The notes: generated from the letters alone by a model not told the origin. Positions 1 to 13,071 are shown, counted from the stretch's first letter. The stretch is DNA of 64,000 bases from Viscum album (GCA_963277665.1 OY728166.1:549069219-549133218); one strand, 5' to 3'. A program made the numbers and translations.

Positions 1-113
1 TAATCTTCAAATGCTATATAATTTCAATTTTACCATAAAAAAATATATTTTTGGATAATCATTTGTTATAATTCTAACTCCTAATGTTATCTAAACTGTC
101 TTATGATACCAAC
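1..113 (-). mobile_element. 5' end of the internal region of a Ty3/gypsy element running off the left edge
   Basis: This short stretch lies just inside a minus-strand 5' LTR (114-2665). On the minus strand the LTR is followed by a two-base spacer and the primer-binding site, and the internal region would continue leftwards out of the window. No coding sequence is recognisable in the remaining bases. The arrangement LTR end, GT spacer, PBS is the same as in the Tekay-like element at 24450-33705, so the two are probably one family. Confidence 0.6.
98..111 (-). other. Primer-binding site, initiator Met-tRNA type
   Basis: The minus strand reads TGGTATCATAAGAC, close to the plant retrotransposon PBS core TGGTATCAGAGC that pairs with initiator methionine tRNA. 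It sits two bases inside the LTR end, the expected place for priming minus-strand DNA synthesis. Confidence 0.65.
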
Positions 114-2665
114 TATAAGGTCCAAGCCTTAAACATTAAATAATCATGAGTTATTACATGTTTACACATTGAGGATCTTTTCAGGTTTAGTGTTTTAGAG
201 AATTAGATCATAAATCATGCATTTCATTCCACATTTCAACTAGGTGGTTACAAAAAGGACAGTATTCAATTTTCTCATCAAAGGAGACATATTTAAAATA
301 AAACATGTATTTTTTCATAACACTTCCATGACACTATCATCACATCATGTACCTTTCCCTTGACCTGTGAAAAAAAAATTACAAAATCATGGGATGAGTA
401 TAAAAATCTTAGCATGTGATATAAACATACAAAATGAAAACTTTAGTCCATACATAAATAAGAATTGATGATATCATAATTTACTCATAATACATAAGCA
501 CTTTATCATACCTCATTATAAATAATAAGATTTATGAATAACACATATAAAAAATAAGACATAAAGTTAACTTGAGGCATTCATAAAATTCTTACGCAGG
601 GAGTAACACTCATGGTTATGTATGGAATACCCATCACTGTATATTCCATAAATCTATTTTGAGAAACCATAGTGGTTATCTCCTTCACTTTTCCCAATGC
701 ATTGGAGATATATATCGGGCTCACCCACCCTATGTTTATCATGGAACCACTCGCCTTCATAAACAATTCCCATGAACTATAACAAAATTGTGTCACATAA
801 AACATGAATAAAGGAAACATAACATTTCCACATTTCAATCACAAGATATCAATACAACACATTGATATAATAAAAACATTATCAAATCCATTTTCAGAAC
901 CAAAATAAAAGAATAATAAAACATGGTATTTATTTTTCATTTTAAAAAAAAGTTATGGGATGTTGAGGAAGCCGAAACTCCAATAATGGTCACGGTTGTG
1001 GAGAAGTCGTTGTCTCCGCATATGTACGAAAAAAAACATTCCATTTTTTCGTTTAGTAAAACAATTCATATAATAAAGATTAATTTTTAATAAAAATAAA
1101 TGTAAAAGGGTATTATACACCGTATAAAAGAATGTTGTGTATAAAAAAATATGCCTCAATTAAAAGAGATTGGGACGAAGTCCCATACCTCGTGTCTGAC
1201 ATGACTCGATCGTTCTTTAATCTAATGAATAATAAACATGAGTTAATTTCTACATTATTAAGAACGTTTTTCAAGTTCATTATTCCTTTTATATAACTTA
1301 CATCCATGTTATGAACACTATGTAATTATTTAAGTTAATTACGGTCGTTTTGTCGATCCTTGGTACTTGAGTCAAAAATAAACTCCTTATAATTACTTGT
1401 TGCCCATGTGGTAAAATATCCATTATATACAGAAGTATATTCATTATTTAGATATCATATATATCATATATATCCAGTATATACATGAATTTATAATATT
1501 ACATTACATTTAGAGGTAATAAATGAAATGCACCGTTCATGGAGAAGGTAAGTCGTACGTACGCATGAACGCTACTTTCAGTTATATTACATATTTAATG
1601 GAATGGAATCATAATGATATAATGGTAAATTATAATTCCAGTATAATATCACATATAATATTATTAACTCCATCCTTTACACATCCCACATATGTCATTA
1701 ACAAATCAAATCACTTTGAGGGGGCGGTAGTCCGCACTTCCTAAAATGAAGATATCACGTTAACCCATAATGGAAACCATAATGGTATGCCATAAATGAA
1801 AAATACAGAATCATAAGGAAAACAGAAACATAATATATATCATATATAAATATAGTTACATCTTAATGGACACCATGAAAGGTGTTAAAAAAATATTAAA
1901 TAATCATCTTTTTGTGAGGCAGAAATTCACCATCCACAGATACAGTATGTTTATTAACAATTAGACGAAGGTGTGTGTAAGTGTAGCTCAAATAATTCTC
2001 ATAACAACATCGTAGTATATTGAAGATACTTTTTTGGTTTCAAAATAATGGAATAAAGAGATTTTATCTGGTTGGAGAAGTAAACTAAAACAAAATAACA
2101 CAAGTGAAGACATTACCATTAAATCGGGTAACTCCTCTTGGTATGAACCAAAAGGGTTTCTTGAAGAGCTTTATGCCTAAGGTAAGGATTATAGGATAAA
2201 TAGAGGGGTTTGGAGAGATAAAATAAGCATATCTTGGTCGATCCAATGGCTTTAGAGGCGAGGTTAAGGAGGTAGAGGTGGGGGCCTTTTATAAGAGGGA
2301 GGAGGTGCACTCTTGGAAGGTCAAGAAATGTTACTTTATATTGAAATGAGTATCGGATTTTAAAGGTCCCAAATTGATATATTTAAAGGATAAGGTGATA
2401 AGGGTTCAAAATATACTCATAAAATAGGTTTTTGACAAGTGAAAGTCTTATATTTTACATTATCATTTCGTTTTATTTAAATCGTTCATTAATGAGGTAA
2501 TCACTTCATCATCATGATGTCATAAAAAATTTATTTTATTTAATGTCTAAAAATTATAAAAAAATACTATGATGTAGGAAATATTTTTTTATTTTCAATT
2601 ACTATTTATAGTCCAAGAGATAATTTATTTAGACAAAATTAAATTTTTTTTACTTAGGTGTTACA
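114..2665 (-). repeat. 5' LTR of a Tekay/Del-like Ty3/gypsy element (2552 bp)
   Basis: On the minus strand it starts TGTAACACC (plus-strand end at 2665) and ends TTATA next to a PBS; TTATA probably comes from TTACA by C-to-T decay. It shares landmarks with the LTRs at 24450-27115 and 31049-33705: the block around 690-720 with AATGCATTGGAG followed by CACCC, a block with CTTGG at 2137-2150, and a TATA box at the same relative place. No coding sequence is expected inside, and the open frames on either strand look like chance. The partner LTR must lie left of the window. Confidence 0.65.
2285..2293 (-). promoter_or_regulatory. LTR TATA box
   Basis: The minus strand reads TATAAAAGG. The same position in the related LTRs reads TATAAA (25778-25783) and a degraded version near 32384. 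Its conservation between diverged copies suggests the U3 promoter of this LTR family. Confidence 0.5.
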
Positions 2666-3552
2666 TTCATTGTTATATTTAACTTTCTTTAAAAATAAAA
2701 TGATAAAAAGTCACTATCACACAAATGTGATTCCATGGGGGTCCCAATGTTTGTCACATGGAAACCCATGGTCGTACATGAATCAAACAGTAGCATTAGG
2801 ACACATTTTTGGGTTATTTTTTATTATTTTGATATTATTTTATTACCCTTAACTACCAGATTACTAATTAATCATGATAATTAATGATTATTTCTGTCAT
2901 TACTATTCATAATGTTCAAAAAACAAGATTCTTAATTACATAATTTGGACCTTATGACTACAAATATGGAATCCATTTTACAAAATTCCAAATACATAAA
3001 TTGTAATAATTAATTTAAAAATGATTACCGTTGTCAAAACAAAGAGTGGGTTTTTTAGAAACAATTTCTATCAAAATTTTGGCACTTATTTATGCAAAAT
3101 TCCAAAGTGGAAACAATTATAATGACCAGCATTGGATTAAATGGTAAAAATATATTCTAATTAAAGTTTAATGCCAATTATAAATATAATCTAACCATAT
3201 AATTTAATTATATGAAAAAGAAGTTTTGAAGTAAAATGTAGTGTTTTTCACTATTCATTAAAAAATGAACATTACCAGAAAAATACCAAAAATGTATCCA
3301 AAGTAAATTTCAATGTCCCAATTATAATGAATAAGTTTATTTTGACAAATAGTGCTTATAAAATTGTCAAAATATATATTTAAAAATGGTTCTCCAACAA
3401 AATGGTGGTAAAACAATCTTTTAAAAATATTAGAGTAATATATGCCAGTGATTGGATTTATTCTCCTCTAAAACAATATATAATTCATAAATAGACATAG
3501 ATATGAAAATCCATTATTCATTAATTACTTGGGATGTAACACCATTTTTCTA
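2666..3552. other. AT-rich stretch without recognisable gene
   Basis: This lies between the minus-strand LTR and the first recognisable integrase codons. It contains long A and T runs and no reading frame with a domain I know. TGTAACACC at 3536 resembles an LTR start but leads straight into integrase sequence, so it is not one. The stretch is probably older, decayed repeat DNA. Confidence 0.4.
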
Positions 3553-4245
3553 GGACACTGGTAGATCTTGGGTTTGACACATTCCCTTGGTAGAGTCTGC
3601 TTAGAATAATAGATACCACTCTTCCATTAGAATGTATCCATTGGATTCTCTATACGGAAGGAAATTTTGTTCACCTTTTTACTAGAAAATTGATGTGGAG
3701 ACATATTTTATAAGATCTATGTTAGTTAGGAGTATGATAGAGAAGTTTCATCAGGTCCATGAGAGGATGAAGGCAACACAACACTGGAAGAAGTCGTATG
3801 TCGATCATAGGAGGAGGCCTTATGAGTTTGAGGTTGGGGACCACATGTTCTTGATGTTTTCCTCTCGACATCGGTAGTAGAGGTTTGACATAGGAAGTAA
3901 TATTTATTTGAGGTTCATCAGATCTTTCGAGGTGTTGGGGTCAGTTGTCTTGGTTGAATAATAGTTGGATCTTCCACCATAGTTGGAGAGGATCCATGAT
4001 ATCTTTCCCATCCCTCAATTTCGTCAGTATATTCACAATTACTCCCGTGTCATTGAATGGGGAGAGTTAGATATCGAGGATGACTGCATATTCATGGAGA
4101 AGCCAGTGGATATCTAGGAATTTTGGGAGATAATGTTGTGTGGATGAATCATTCATTTGGTTTGTCTATTGGGGAGGCATAATGTCTTAGAGAAGAGAAC
4201 ATAGGGGCGAGAAGTGAATATGCGTACCCAGTATCCAACATTATT
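3553..4245 (+). pseudogene. Ty3/gypsy integrase C-terminal part, Tekay/Del-like, decayed
   Basis: Integrase inserts retrotransposon cDNA into the genome. Only its last third remains. From about 3580 the frame gives HIPLVES, then NNRYHSSIRMYPLDSLYGRK (3608-3667), the block that family members show as YNNSYHSSIGMAPYEALYGRR. From 3695 it gives RSMIEKFHQVHERMKA, then KKSYVDHRRRPYEFEVGDH up to about 3855, typical of the segment between the catalytic core and the C-terminal domain. Later frames give ERIHDIFPIPQFRQYIHNYS (near 3988-4047) and a YP-LF ending near 4235-4245. There are stops and at least two frame changes. Nothing upstream of the DDE core survives here. The plus orientation is opposite to the neighbouring LTR at 114-2665, so this is a separate insertion. 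Confidence 0.85.
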
Positions 4246-4328
4246 TTTAGATTCTCATTTTCATGTTCTTCTTTGTAATTCTTGAACCCTATTTGATATT
4301 ACATTTGTTTTTTCATTATTTTGGGATG

Positions 4329-7300
4329 TGTAATAATTTACTAACATGTGAAAATGGGAAGACAACATTCCAAATAACGACATGTAAATTAAGATGTGAT
4401 TAAACTAATGTGGTCTAGTCAGTGACACCCAAAGAAGATAGTATCATGACATGGATGAATGAATTCCTCATTTATGTGTCTAGAAAATTGGTTATTATGT
4501 CTGGTATCTTTTCATTGTTTGTGTTATATGATTTTGGGGGAGGATTTCTTGGATTTTTAGGTATCACATAAGATTATGAGAAGAACATGGTATTTTTTTC
4601 CTTATGAGGTATCTTACGAGGTTATTGTTCGGACCCCACTTTATTCTGGGTTGGTTTTGAATTCATGTTGGAATTAATAGTTTGAGAGGCATCTAATGTA
4701 ATGTCATAGACCCCTCTAGTGCATTCCTTTGTTAAAATCTAGTGTTTAAGATGTTCTTAGAGGTAATTTTGAATCATTTCTAGTGTTTTCCAATAATCCA
4801 GTTCCTTTCCATTAGTGAGTCAGAATCAGTATGTCAGGTTGGGGGGTTATGTTGGTGACTCACTTTTGGTAGATCTTGTTGGTGGGTCATGTTGGTGACT
4901 CACTATCGACAGGTCATGTAAGAGTTTCATTTTGGTGAATCACAATCTGGTGTTCTCATCGTTGGGTTGTGTTGATGGGTCATATCATTGACTCGATGTT
5001 GGAGAGTGGTGTCAATAGGTGGCATCAGAGGGTCGTGTCAGTGAGTAGTGTTGGTAGCTGGCGTTGGTAGGTGGTGTTGGTAGGTGGAATTTTTAGTGGT
5101 GTTAGTGCATCAAATATGTGAGTGGCAATAGTGACTTAGCCATTACAGATGCATCATTAGTATATAACGTCAGTGAATCACCCAATAGTTTTTCAAAATT
5201 AAATTTTTTTCCAGTTTCATGAAATAAACATTTAATTTTACATAAAATTATTTTAAAACATATTTAAGTTTTTTTGAATACTTTTGAAAGGATATAAATT
5301 ATATCATTAATTTTTTAAAACCCCAAATAATTTTAATAGTCAACTAACATAGTCTTGATATTGATCTGAATGTAATATCTTATAAAACCATTCCTCCATT
5401 GACGTAGGATTTAGAACTAATAAATATGAGATCCTTTCTCCCTTATTAATCTTCTAATACAATATCATTCTACTAAGTGTCCAAGTTATTTAAATCCCCT
5501 TAGAGTTGTGTTCTATGAGGTGGACATTAGATCCTTTTTTACCTAGAGGTTCTTCCAACTTTTTGCGCCACCAATGTTTGGGGAATATGTGGTGGTTTCG
5601 ATAATCTGTTATTCCAAGTAAGTATCCATTAGTCTCTATTATTTGCTATATTATGTGGGGTGGGTGTCCTCTTTTATTATTGTGGATATCAATGAACCCA
5701 ATTTATTTTTAATAAATATAAATTAGGGTAGGATATGATGGTAACAATTATCATATAATTTTATGTCATTTCCATGATCTATGTTATGATTTGTATTGGC
5801 TATATGCCTTCTGAAAATCCCGGTCATTGGTGGTATCTGTTTGTGAACTATTATGTATTATGAATACTTGGTATTGATTTAATGTTGAATGGTTGTATAA
5901 ATAATTTTGATTGACCACATATATTAGGTTAATTAAATTGACAAACCAGTAATAAACTTGTTATGTGATAAAACCTCTCTTATCAAAGTGAAATTAATGA
6001 ATGAGTTTTTTCTAAATATGTATACACCTTTCCTCATTTGGTGTGACTATGTGCTGTGTTTGGATTCATTATGTTTTTCTCTTATAAGGATTTTTTTTAT
6101 TCTATTAAGGGTATGACTGTAGTTGGGGCGGTCCATATAGTGATGTGGAATCTCAGTTTGAGATCATAATTGATTGTGGAATGTATGGGTAGAGTTTGAG
6201 GTGTCGGGATATAGGTTTTGGTTTTGCAATGTTTATATTACCACGTATGGTTCTATTAATGAGCAGGGATGTTAGGATGGTTGTGATGAGGGGTGTTGCT
6301 AGGCTTGGCTATAATTTGGGGGTTTTCTAGTTTAAGGAATGGACATGGTGGTATCAATTTGAATAATGATAATGGTAGTGGTGTTAATGGGAGCTAAGTG
6401 GAGAGGAAGTTTGACATTGGGTGTTTTATCAATGTCTTCCCCCTATTTTATTTTTTTGGGAGGTTGGTTATGAGATATGGTTGTTAATTTTTGATTAAGG
6501 GATGGAATAACTCATTAATTCATAATAACGTCAAAATGATTGGTTGTTAAGAATATTTATTTTATCATCTTCGTATGTGACCATCGTTCATCTTGATTTG
6601 TTTATTTTAGAGGTAGAATCCAATTTAGTTTTGGGGGATGGTTATTGTTTAGAACCACATAGGTAGGGATTATTGTTTTCTACAAATATATATACATGTA
6701 TTTATTTTTAGATTCTATATTCACTCCACCATTGTTGAGAAATATGTTCCAAAAACTCCTATTTTCATGGGGGAGGTTTTCTTTCTCAAACATCCCAGAC
6801 AGAGGATGGATGGTTAGTAACCTTCTCAAAACTACACCCTCTTCTCTGACCCCACTTCGAGGTAGTGAATTCACAAGACTCATTGAACATGTGGTATATT
6901 TTGAGGCCCAAGTGTGTGCATGTGAGTTTTGATTCCAATTTTTCAGCAGGATAAGTTGTGTTGTGGTTCTCATTTATCTTTATGATGCTGGGTGGCTTGT
7001 GTCCCAGGTGTCTGAGAGAGGGATGAGATGTGGTGTATTTTATTACCCAGGTGTGTGTAGCTGGGATATGATGTGGCTGTTAGGTCCATGTTTCTACACG
7101 CGAGATGTGGTGTGGTATGTTTGTAATATTTGAGAGTACTAGGAAATCTAGTTCTATGGTGTGAGAGAAGCTAATATGTGGGAAATGGTGTGGGGTAACC
7201 TATCATCGATGTGTTGTATATTAAATTACTTGATATTCATTATTTGGTAAGTGCGTGTTTAGTGAGGTTGGTTTTTCTAGTATACCTTCATAGGATCTTT

Positions 7301-7600
7301 TGGTTCTTGTGGTTTTCTAATAGATGCCTTAGTTTGCTTCCCCAATTATGCATAAGAGTCTATCATTTTCGTTCGGAGTATACTTTTATTCTCACCCTAT
7401 GCTATAAAACTACTTTCAAGATTGTTGGAACATTATGTGAACTATACTAGATCATATTAGATCAAAACAAAAAAAAATTTGTTTTATTTCTATGATTTAA
7501 TTTTTCTACTTTCCTTGGAGTAATTTTTCCCAAATTGCCAGAATGAATTATTTTTATTTTATTATGGATAATCCTCATTTTAAGGGTTGATAGGGAACCC
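4329..7600 (+). repeat. Probable 3' LTR of the plus-strand Tekay-like remnant (end approximate)
   Basis: It follows the integrase end by about 85 bp and begins TGTAATAATTTAC, close to the TGTAATGACC start of the Tekay-like LTR at 24450-33705. Landmarks occur in the same order as in that LTR read on its own strand: ATCCTTTCTCCCTTATTAAT at 5431-5450, matching the TATA region; CCAAGTAAGTATCC near 5615, matching CCAGGTAAGGGATTC; a GT-rich repetitive part at 6890-7190; and TCTCACCCTATGCTATAAA near 7390-7410. I could not find a clear TTACA end, so the right border is only approximate. Open frames on both strands at 6680-6973 have no recognisable product. Confidence 0.5.
4815..5115 (+). repeat. GT-rich imperfect short tandem repeats inside the LTR
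   Basis: Phrases such as GTTGGTGACTCAC and GTTGGTGGGTCATG recur, followed by TTGGTAGGTGGTGTTGGTAG. Unit length drifts around 12 to 25 bases. The strand bias towards G and T contrasts with the AT-rich surroundings. Confidence 0.6.
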
Positions 7601-9585
7601 TTAGATGACTTGTAGGCCCATGGAATGAGGTCCAACATGACCTGAAGGTCAATTATATAACCAGAAGGCCAAAAGGATTACTATTTCCATCACATGACTC
7701 ATACGAGAAACCCACTAAAATTTCATATCTTATGATTATGATAATTTAATTCTTATCACCCCACCTTACATTGTTGATTGGCTAACATTTCTCCATGAAA
7801 TGTTGCATGGGGCCTGATCTGGATGGTGTTTTCTATACCCTTTCAATAATCCCATCTATTTATCTCTTATTTTGTGAGTACTACCCTTTTCCCTAATATT
7901 CATAAGGGGACTAATATATGTCAATTGGGAAACTCCAGGGTATCTCTTCCCCTATGAAATTTGATTACCAGAAGGACTAGATGTGGGACTCAAGGGTTCA
8001 TTTTCTCCATTCCTTCATTTCCAGCTTAGGTGGGACCTATTTGGAGAGAGGGTTCATGACATGTCTGAAAAATAGTTTCATTGAAATCATTGAGTATTTC
8101 TAAAGACAATGACACCCAATGGTCACCAATATCAAAGGTCTCATAGTAGAATAAAGGCATCTCAAGAACTAAGGGTTATACCTACAACGTGAAATCCCAG
8201 ACCCTTACGAAACCTATATGGCAAACCTTTATATTGGTCATTCAAAACAAAATCACTAGGCTCATGAACCCCATTCCATTTTAGTCATTGTTAAAAAATG
8301 GAATAGCCTATGAATCTTACCTCATGTCTATATTCCAAGGTATATCATCAAAACAATTAAAACTACCATTCCATGAGGGTTTAAGAATAAGTATCCACAT
8401 CAGGTTCTAAATAAAATCCATTTCATAAATTCAATCAAACCATAAAAATTTGAATGAATTTAAAAAACCCTCAAGTACCATTTCATAAACAAGGAAATTG
8501 GTTTTAAACAAGTTATAACAAAATCCCTCTTCGAACATTTAACATTGTAAATAATTACACCATAAATAGTTAATTTATAATCAAAATTTATTTTCACAAA
8601 AAAGAAGAACTTTGAGGGTCCCATTAATTCATCTCGGGTCCTTCATAAAGAAACCCCATAATAGTTCATTTCATAAAAGATTTCCCCAACTGACCTACTT
8701 GGGTCTAGTTGTGAATTTTGAAAATTAACAAACCATTTCAAATCAAAACGGAATAGTTTTTCATTTATAAATATTATAAAACACACCATCGTTATAAAAA
8801 GGCCATGTCACTTGGGTGGCCATCAACCAATCCATAAATAACTCATAAATATTAAGGATGGCATTTTTGTACCATTAATAACAAAAATTATTTTGAACAT
8901 TTATATATGATATCCCATATACATTTCAACAATGAAAATAAAACTTATATAATGTTATAGATATTTTTTGTGTATACAGGTTACCCAATAAAAATCATAA
9001 GGTTCCCATATACTATACAACAGAAAATTTGATACCTCTTAAACTATAACAATCAATTTTATCACATGAAAGCATTTTACATATCCAAATAAAAATTCTA
9101 TAACATGAATAAAAGCATGTGATATTTCATCTAAGAATATTACAGAACAATAAGGACATGTAAAATTAAAAGGAATGCGTATATATTACCTAAAAATGTA
9201 TAAAACAATCATGTAATCACTCAAGGAACACATACATACTAGAAGACACCCTACTAATCATTATAAATGGCATGGAATATGCATGGAATGTGAGTTTCCA
9301 GGTTCCCAATATGATGTATTTCATGTTACATCATTTCCATTTCCAACCAAGGTAGAAATACCCTAAATACCAAAAATCCATAAACCAAGGATAATACACA
9401 ATTCACCCAATGTGAAATTACCTCAACTATAACATCCAATAATATAATAAGTAACTCCAAACTCCAGCCACTTGGTTATTTCGCATACATAGGGTAATCA
9501 GTCCCAAGAATGACTATATACCAAGTGCTAACATATTCCAAATCTTTTGTATACAAACCCAAAATAGTATGAAAAAGGGAAAATT
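7601..9585. other. Stretch without recognisable gene, probable internal remnant of a minus-strand element
   Basis: This lies inward of the minus-strand PBS at 9586-9599, where leader and gag of that element would be expected. I found no zinc knuckle, protease, reverse transcriptase or integrase motif on either strand. It is richer in CCC and GGG triplets than the flanks. The matching 3' LTR of the element was not found, so the element is either truncated or interrupted. Confidence 0.35.
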
Positions 9586-9599
9586 AGCCTATGATACCA
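9586..9599 (-). other. Primer-binding site, initiator Met-tRNA type
   Basis: The minus strand reads TGGTATCATAGGCT, next to the LTR end TGTGAGGTCCCGA (plus strand, from 9603). The core agrees with TGGTATCAGAGC at 10 of 12 places. It fixes the LTR to its right as a 5' LTR on the minus strand. Confidence 0.7.
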
Positions 9600-10315
9600 C
9601 ATTGTGAGGTCCCGACCTATCTTACCATCAATCTGGTAGTAAGATTAGTTACCGCATGACCGGAAGCGCATCTCCCAATACACCAGGGGCTGTTAACTAG
9701 CAGCGAGGGAGGAAAGGTAGTATATTCGAGAGACTATTTCTTCAATATCAGTTTGTATAAATGTAACCAGTAATCAATACATTGATATATGTGGATGTTG
9801 TATATTGTAATAACTAAAACTACATAAGTGAGTTTCAATAATAATTTCACATTGAAAAAGGACAAAACTAGTTTTAAAATACATCCATTCTATCTAATGA
9901 TACATATCTAAAAGTAGTAAATAGTACATCTTGTTTTTCATTAAAATAAAAAAATAAGAATAGAATTTAGTGATGAAATAAAATCATCACATGCACCCCT
10001 AGCTATTTCTTAAAATTTTCCGCCATTGTCTAGATATATGAAATACAGTAAAAGAAAGGTCTATCACCCTGAAAACAAGTAGGTCTACTCAGGAAGCAAA
10101 GGTACCCAAGCTGGGAGTGAGATGTAAATATATATAGGCTAGGACCCATGGTGTGGAGAAAATTTTGTCCTAAAAAAATTATATAGTGGGTAGTTATAGT
10201 TGAATTAATTAAAATAACTTCACAAATAAATATCACATGTCCTTGTTTCTAAGGAACACCTGATGGCTATACCAGGTTCATCTCATAGGCTAAATAAGAG
10301 TATAATCATGTCACT

Positions 10316-10361
10316 TAATATATATATATATATATATATAATTAGTATATATATATATAGA
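10316..10361. repeat. (TA)n microsatellite
   Basis: Two TA runs separated by a short AATTAG-type interruption. It is a simple repeat, with nothing to suggest a function. Confidence 0.9.
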
Positions 10362-10537
10362 TGTTTTTTGGGGTGGATCGGGATATATCTCCACCATCCA
10401 ATTCTAGGGGAGCTCCTGCATTCCATCCATAGCCAAGGTCTTATAGCCCTTAGTCTCTTGGAATTCATGCAGCCGATATAATGATGAAATAAGTGGAATT
10501 GGTTTACCATGCCTCAAAATCAAAACATATTTATATA

Positions 10538-10718
10538 TATAACGGGAATGGGGTAAAACTGACTGATTCCCATAATAATACATAACTGGAATGGGGTAAA
10601 GCATCCCCATCCATAATCATTTATAATACATGAATGGGGTAAAACTACCTCCAATCCATAATCATTTTTAATACTTTCATGGGGTAGATCTTCATCCCAT
10701 CCGTAATCATTCACATAT
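10538..10718. repeat. Four-copy minisatellite, unit about 47 bp
   Basis: Four diverged units each carry GAATGGGGTAAAAC or a near variant, followed by CCATCCATAATCATT or a near variant. GGGGTA falls at about 10549, 10594, 10636 and 10681. The last unit leads into the longer duplication that starts at about 10678. Confidence 0.75.
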
Positions 10719-12450
10719 AGCCATATCTATATAAGTTTCATAATAACATTCAAAATAAAATAAATTAATGTAAAAAATCTTACGAATTTCAATTAAAACA
10801 CTAACACGTGCTTAATGACATTAAAATAAATCCAGGAGGTAATGAATTGTCATTTGTGATTTTATGCATACACAATTCTATTCATAGAAATCTATTTGAT
10901 TTAAACTCTTTAATACATGAAAAAAGATTAATTATTAAAAGACAATTTCATCATAGCACACTATTTAGTGGAATTCATCCATTTTAGGAAACTACAAAAC
11001 AAGAACAATCTCAATGGCTTTCCATAAAAAAATCACGTGGGAGTTTTGAGTATAATAACCCAAAAAATATTCCAAATGGAATATTTGTAATAAATCAAGT
11101 GGTCTAGGAATTACAAATATTTACATGCATTCTCAAGCCACTAGATGAAAATTACATAAATAAACTCACATGAGAAAAAATTGTAAAAATAATTTTAAAC
11201 ATCAAATCCTACTACAATATTTGGTTGCGTTAAACTCATGTGTGGAAGGTATTATCTATATCACAGGGCATAACCGTACAAGAAAAAACATGTTTAATCA
11301 AGAAATGGTATAATAAAGGGACAAGGGTATTTGTAACTTATACCATTTAAATTAATTCATTTAAACAATAATTAGATATTATAATCTATTACATAATAAA
11401 CATCCTTGGACATGGGGTAAAAAGGAACACCTTAGGGTGTACAGGGCCAAAGTCAATCACATTATATTTAACAAGAAACCCCAAAGGTGTATTTAATTTT
11501 AAGAAACTATATCACACAACATATACTTGACATAAATAACATGGAAAACTTCATTTTACAAGTGGCATGGGGTAAAACTACCTCCCATCCATAATCGTTC
11601 ACATATATTCATATTTATATAAGTCGTATAATCAAATTCACAAAAAACATGGTAAAATATCAAAATAATTTCAATTAAAATCCTAACACATGAATAATCA
11701 GTTTCAAATCATTCCATGAGTCAAGGACTACTTTAATGGGACTTTATCCAAACACAATTCTAATCTTAGGATTCCATATCAAATAAACCCTTTAATATAC
11801 CGAAAGAAATTCATTATGACCAAACCATTTAATCGATGGACACCATTTTTTGTAAGTCAATCAATTATGGAAATTACAATGAAATTCCATGATAAAGGGC
11901 TTGCCTTCAGTTACAGACATGGGTGTTTTAAGCATACCAATCCCAATAGTCTTACAAAGGGCTTAGTTATTATATATGATGTGGGATAGGCATTAAAAAT
12001 ATTCAAATGATTTCACAAGCCATTGGATATAAATTACGTTAATCGACTCGCATGGGAAACACTTTATAGCATCATTTCCAAACATAATAACCTACTACAC
12101 AATGTGGTATTGTCAAACTCATGTAGGAATTGTATTATCTATCTAAAATGGACATTTCCATATAAGGGAAAAACATTTTTGATTATGAAATTACATAATA
12201 AGGTGTATGGGTTTTAATTACTCATCTCATCTTAATTAATTCAATTAAATCATCATTTGATATAAAAATAAATTACATACTTCACAGACCATGACATGGG
12301 ATAAAAAGGCATTTATAAGGGTGTGCAAGGCCAAATTCATGCATTCTCTATTTATCATGAAAACCCATAGGTTTCTAGTTTAACAAAGTATCACACATGG
12401 CATAGACTTGACATAACTCATCTTGGAAATATAATTTAGCAACATTAAAT
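10678..12450. repeat. Tandem duplication, two units of about 889 bp
   Basis: Unit 1 runs about 10678-11566 and unit 2 about 11567-12450. Matching landmarks occur in order: CATGGGGTA with CCATCCGTAATCATTCACAT (10679) or CCATCCATAATCGTTCACAT (11585); AAGCCACTAGAT (11135) and AAGCCATTGGAT (12017); TAAACTCATGTGTGGAA (11231) and CAAACTCATGTAGGAA (12115); CATGGGGTAAAAAGG (11411) and CATGGGATAAAAAGG (12294); and CAAGAAACCCC with CATGAAAACCC. Many substitutions separate the units, so the duplication is old. An open frame of 64 codons in unit 2 (12023-12217) is broken in unit 1 and is not a gene. Confidence 0.85.
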
Positions 12451-13030
12451 ATATATATGATAACATACCATATATTATTTTCAGTAGGAAGACATATGAA
12501 AAGATCAAACCACAAAATGCATGATATAAAATATGTCACTAAAATTTGGTTTGAAGACTGTACACCTCTGTTAGATGGGTTTTATTATAAAAACATGAAT
12601 TTATTAAACAATAATCCATTTATCAAATTCTAGTATTTCCATTATGATATAAAGTTATATTAAACTTGGAATATTATGAAAACATATTTAGAGAATGAAC
12701 AAAGGAATTATTAAATAAAAATTCAAATCTATGAACCCTACATCATGGTGGATCCAAGCTGTACATTTCCTCTCTCAACACATTTTTACTAAATGTTACT
12801 ACTCCCGTACAATGTATATGATGTTTCAAATACATATAAGGAAACCTATCCCATATTTAGACACTAACATGTCCATGAACATGTCTAAGTGGAAACTTAT
12901 ATATATGCTTATATACATATACCCATCTCTACAAACTTATTCATGCATTTTCATATATATATATGTGTAGTCACACCTAGACCCACACAAATACATTCAC
13001 TACCATGGATGAATATAAATTAAATGAGGG

Positions 13031-13032
<2 letters not shown>

Positions 13033-13071
<39 letters not shown>
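13033..13071. repeat. (TA)n microsatellite
   Basis: About 19 uninterrupted TA units, among the longest pure simple repeats in the window. Confidence 0.95.

Noticed and set aside
3536..3545. TGTAACACCA as an LTR start
   Set aside because: Integrase codons begin only about 15-45 bases later in the same direction, which leaves no room for an LTR.
4815..5115. CRISPR-like array or direct-repeat system in the GT-rich block
   Set aside because: Units are irregular and degenerate without constant spacers, and the sequence is from a plant retrotransposon LTR.
6680..6973. Overlapping open frames on both strands (97 and 78 codons)
   Set aside because: They lie inside a probable LTR, resemble no family, and overlap each other on opposite strands.
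8313..8345. GAATCTTACCTCATGTCTATATTCCAAGG as evidence for a further Tekay-like LTR
   Set aside because: It resembles AATCCCTTACCTGGA at 25619, but the flanks do not align and the place conflicts with the PBS at 9586, so it may be chance.
10316..13071. (TA)n tracts as replication origins or matrix attachment sites
   Set aside because: Simple TA runs are common in AT-rich plant DNA and nothing else supports such a function.
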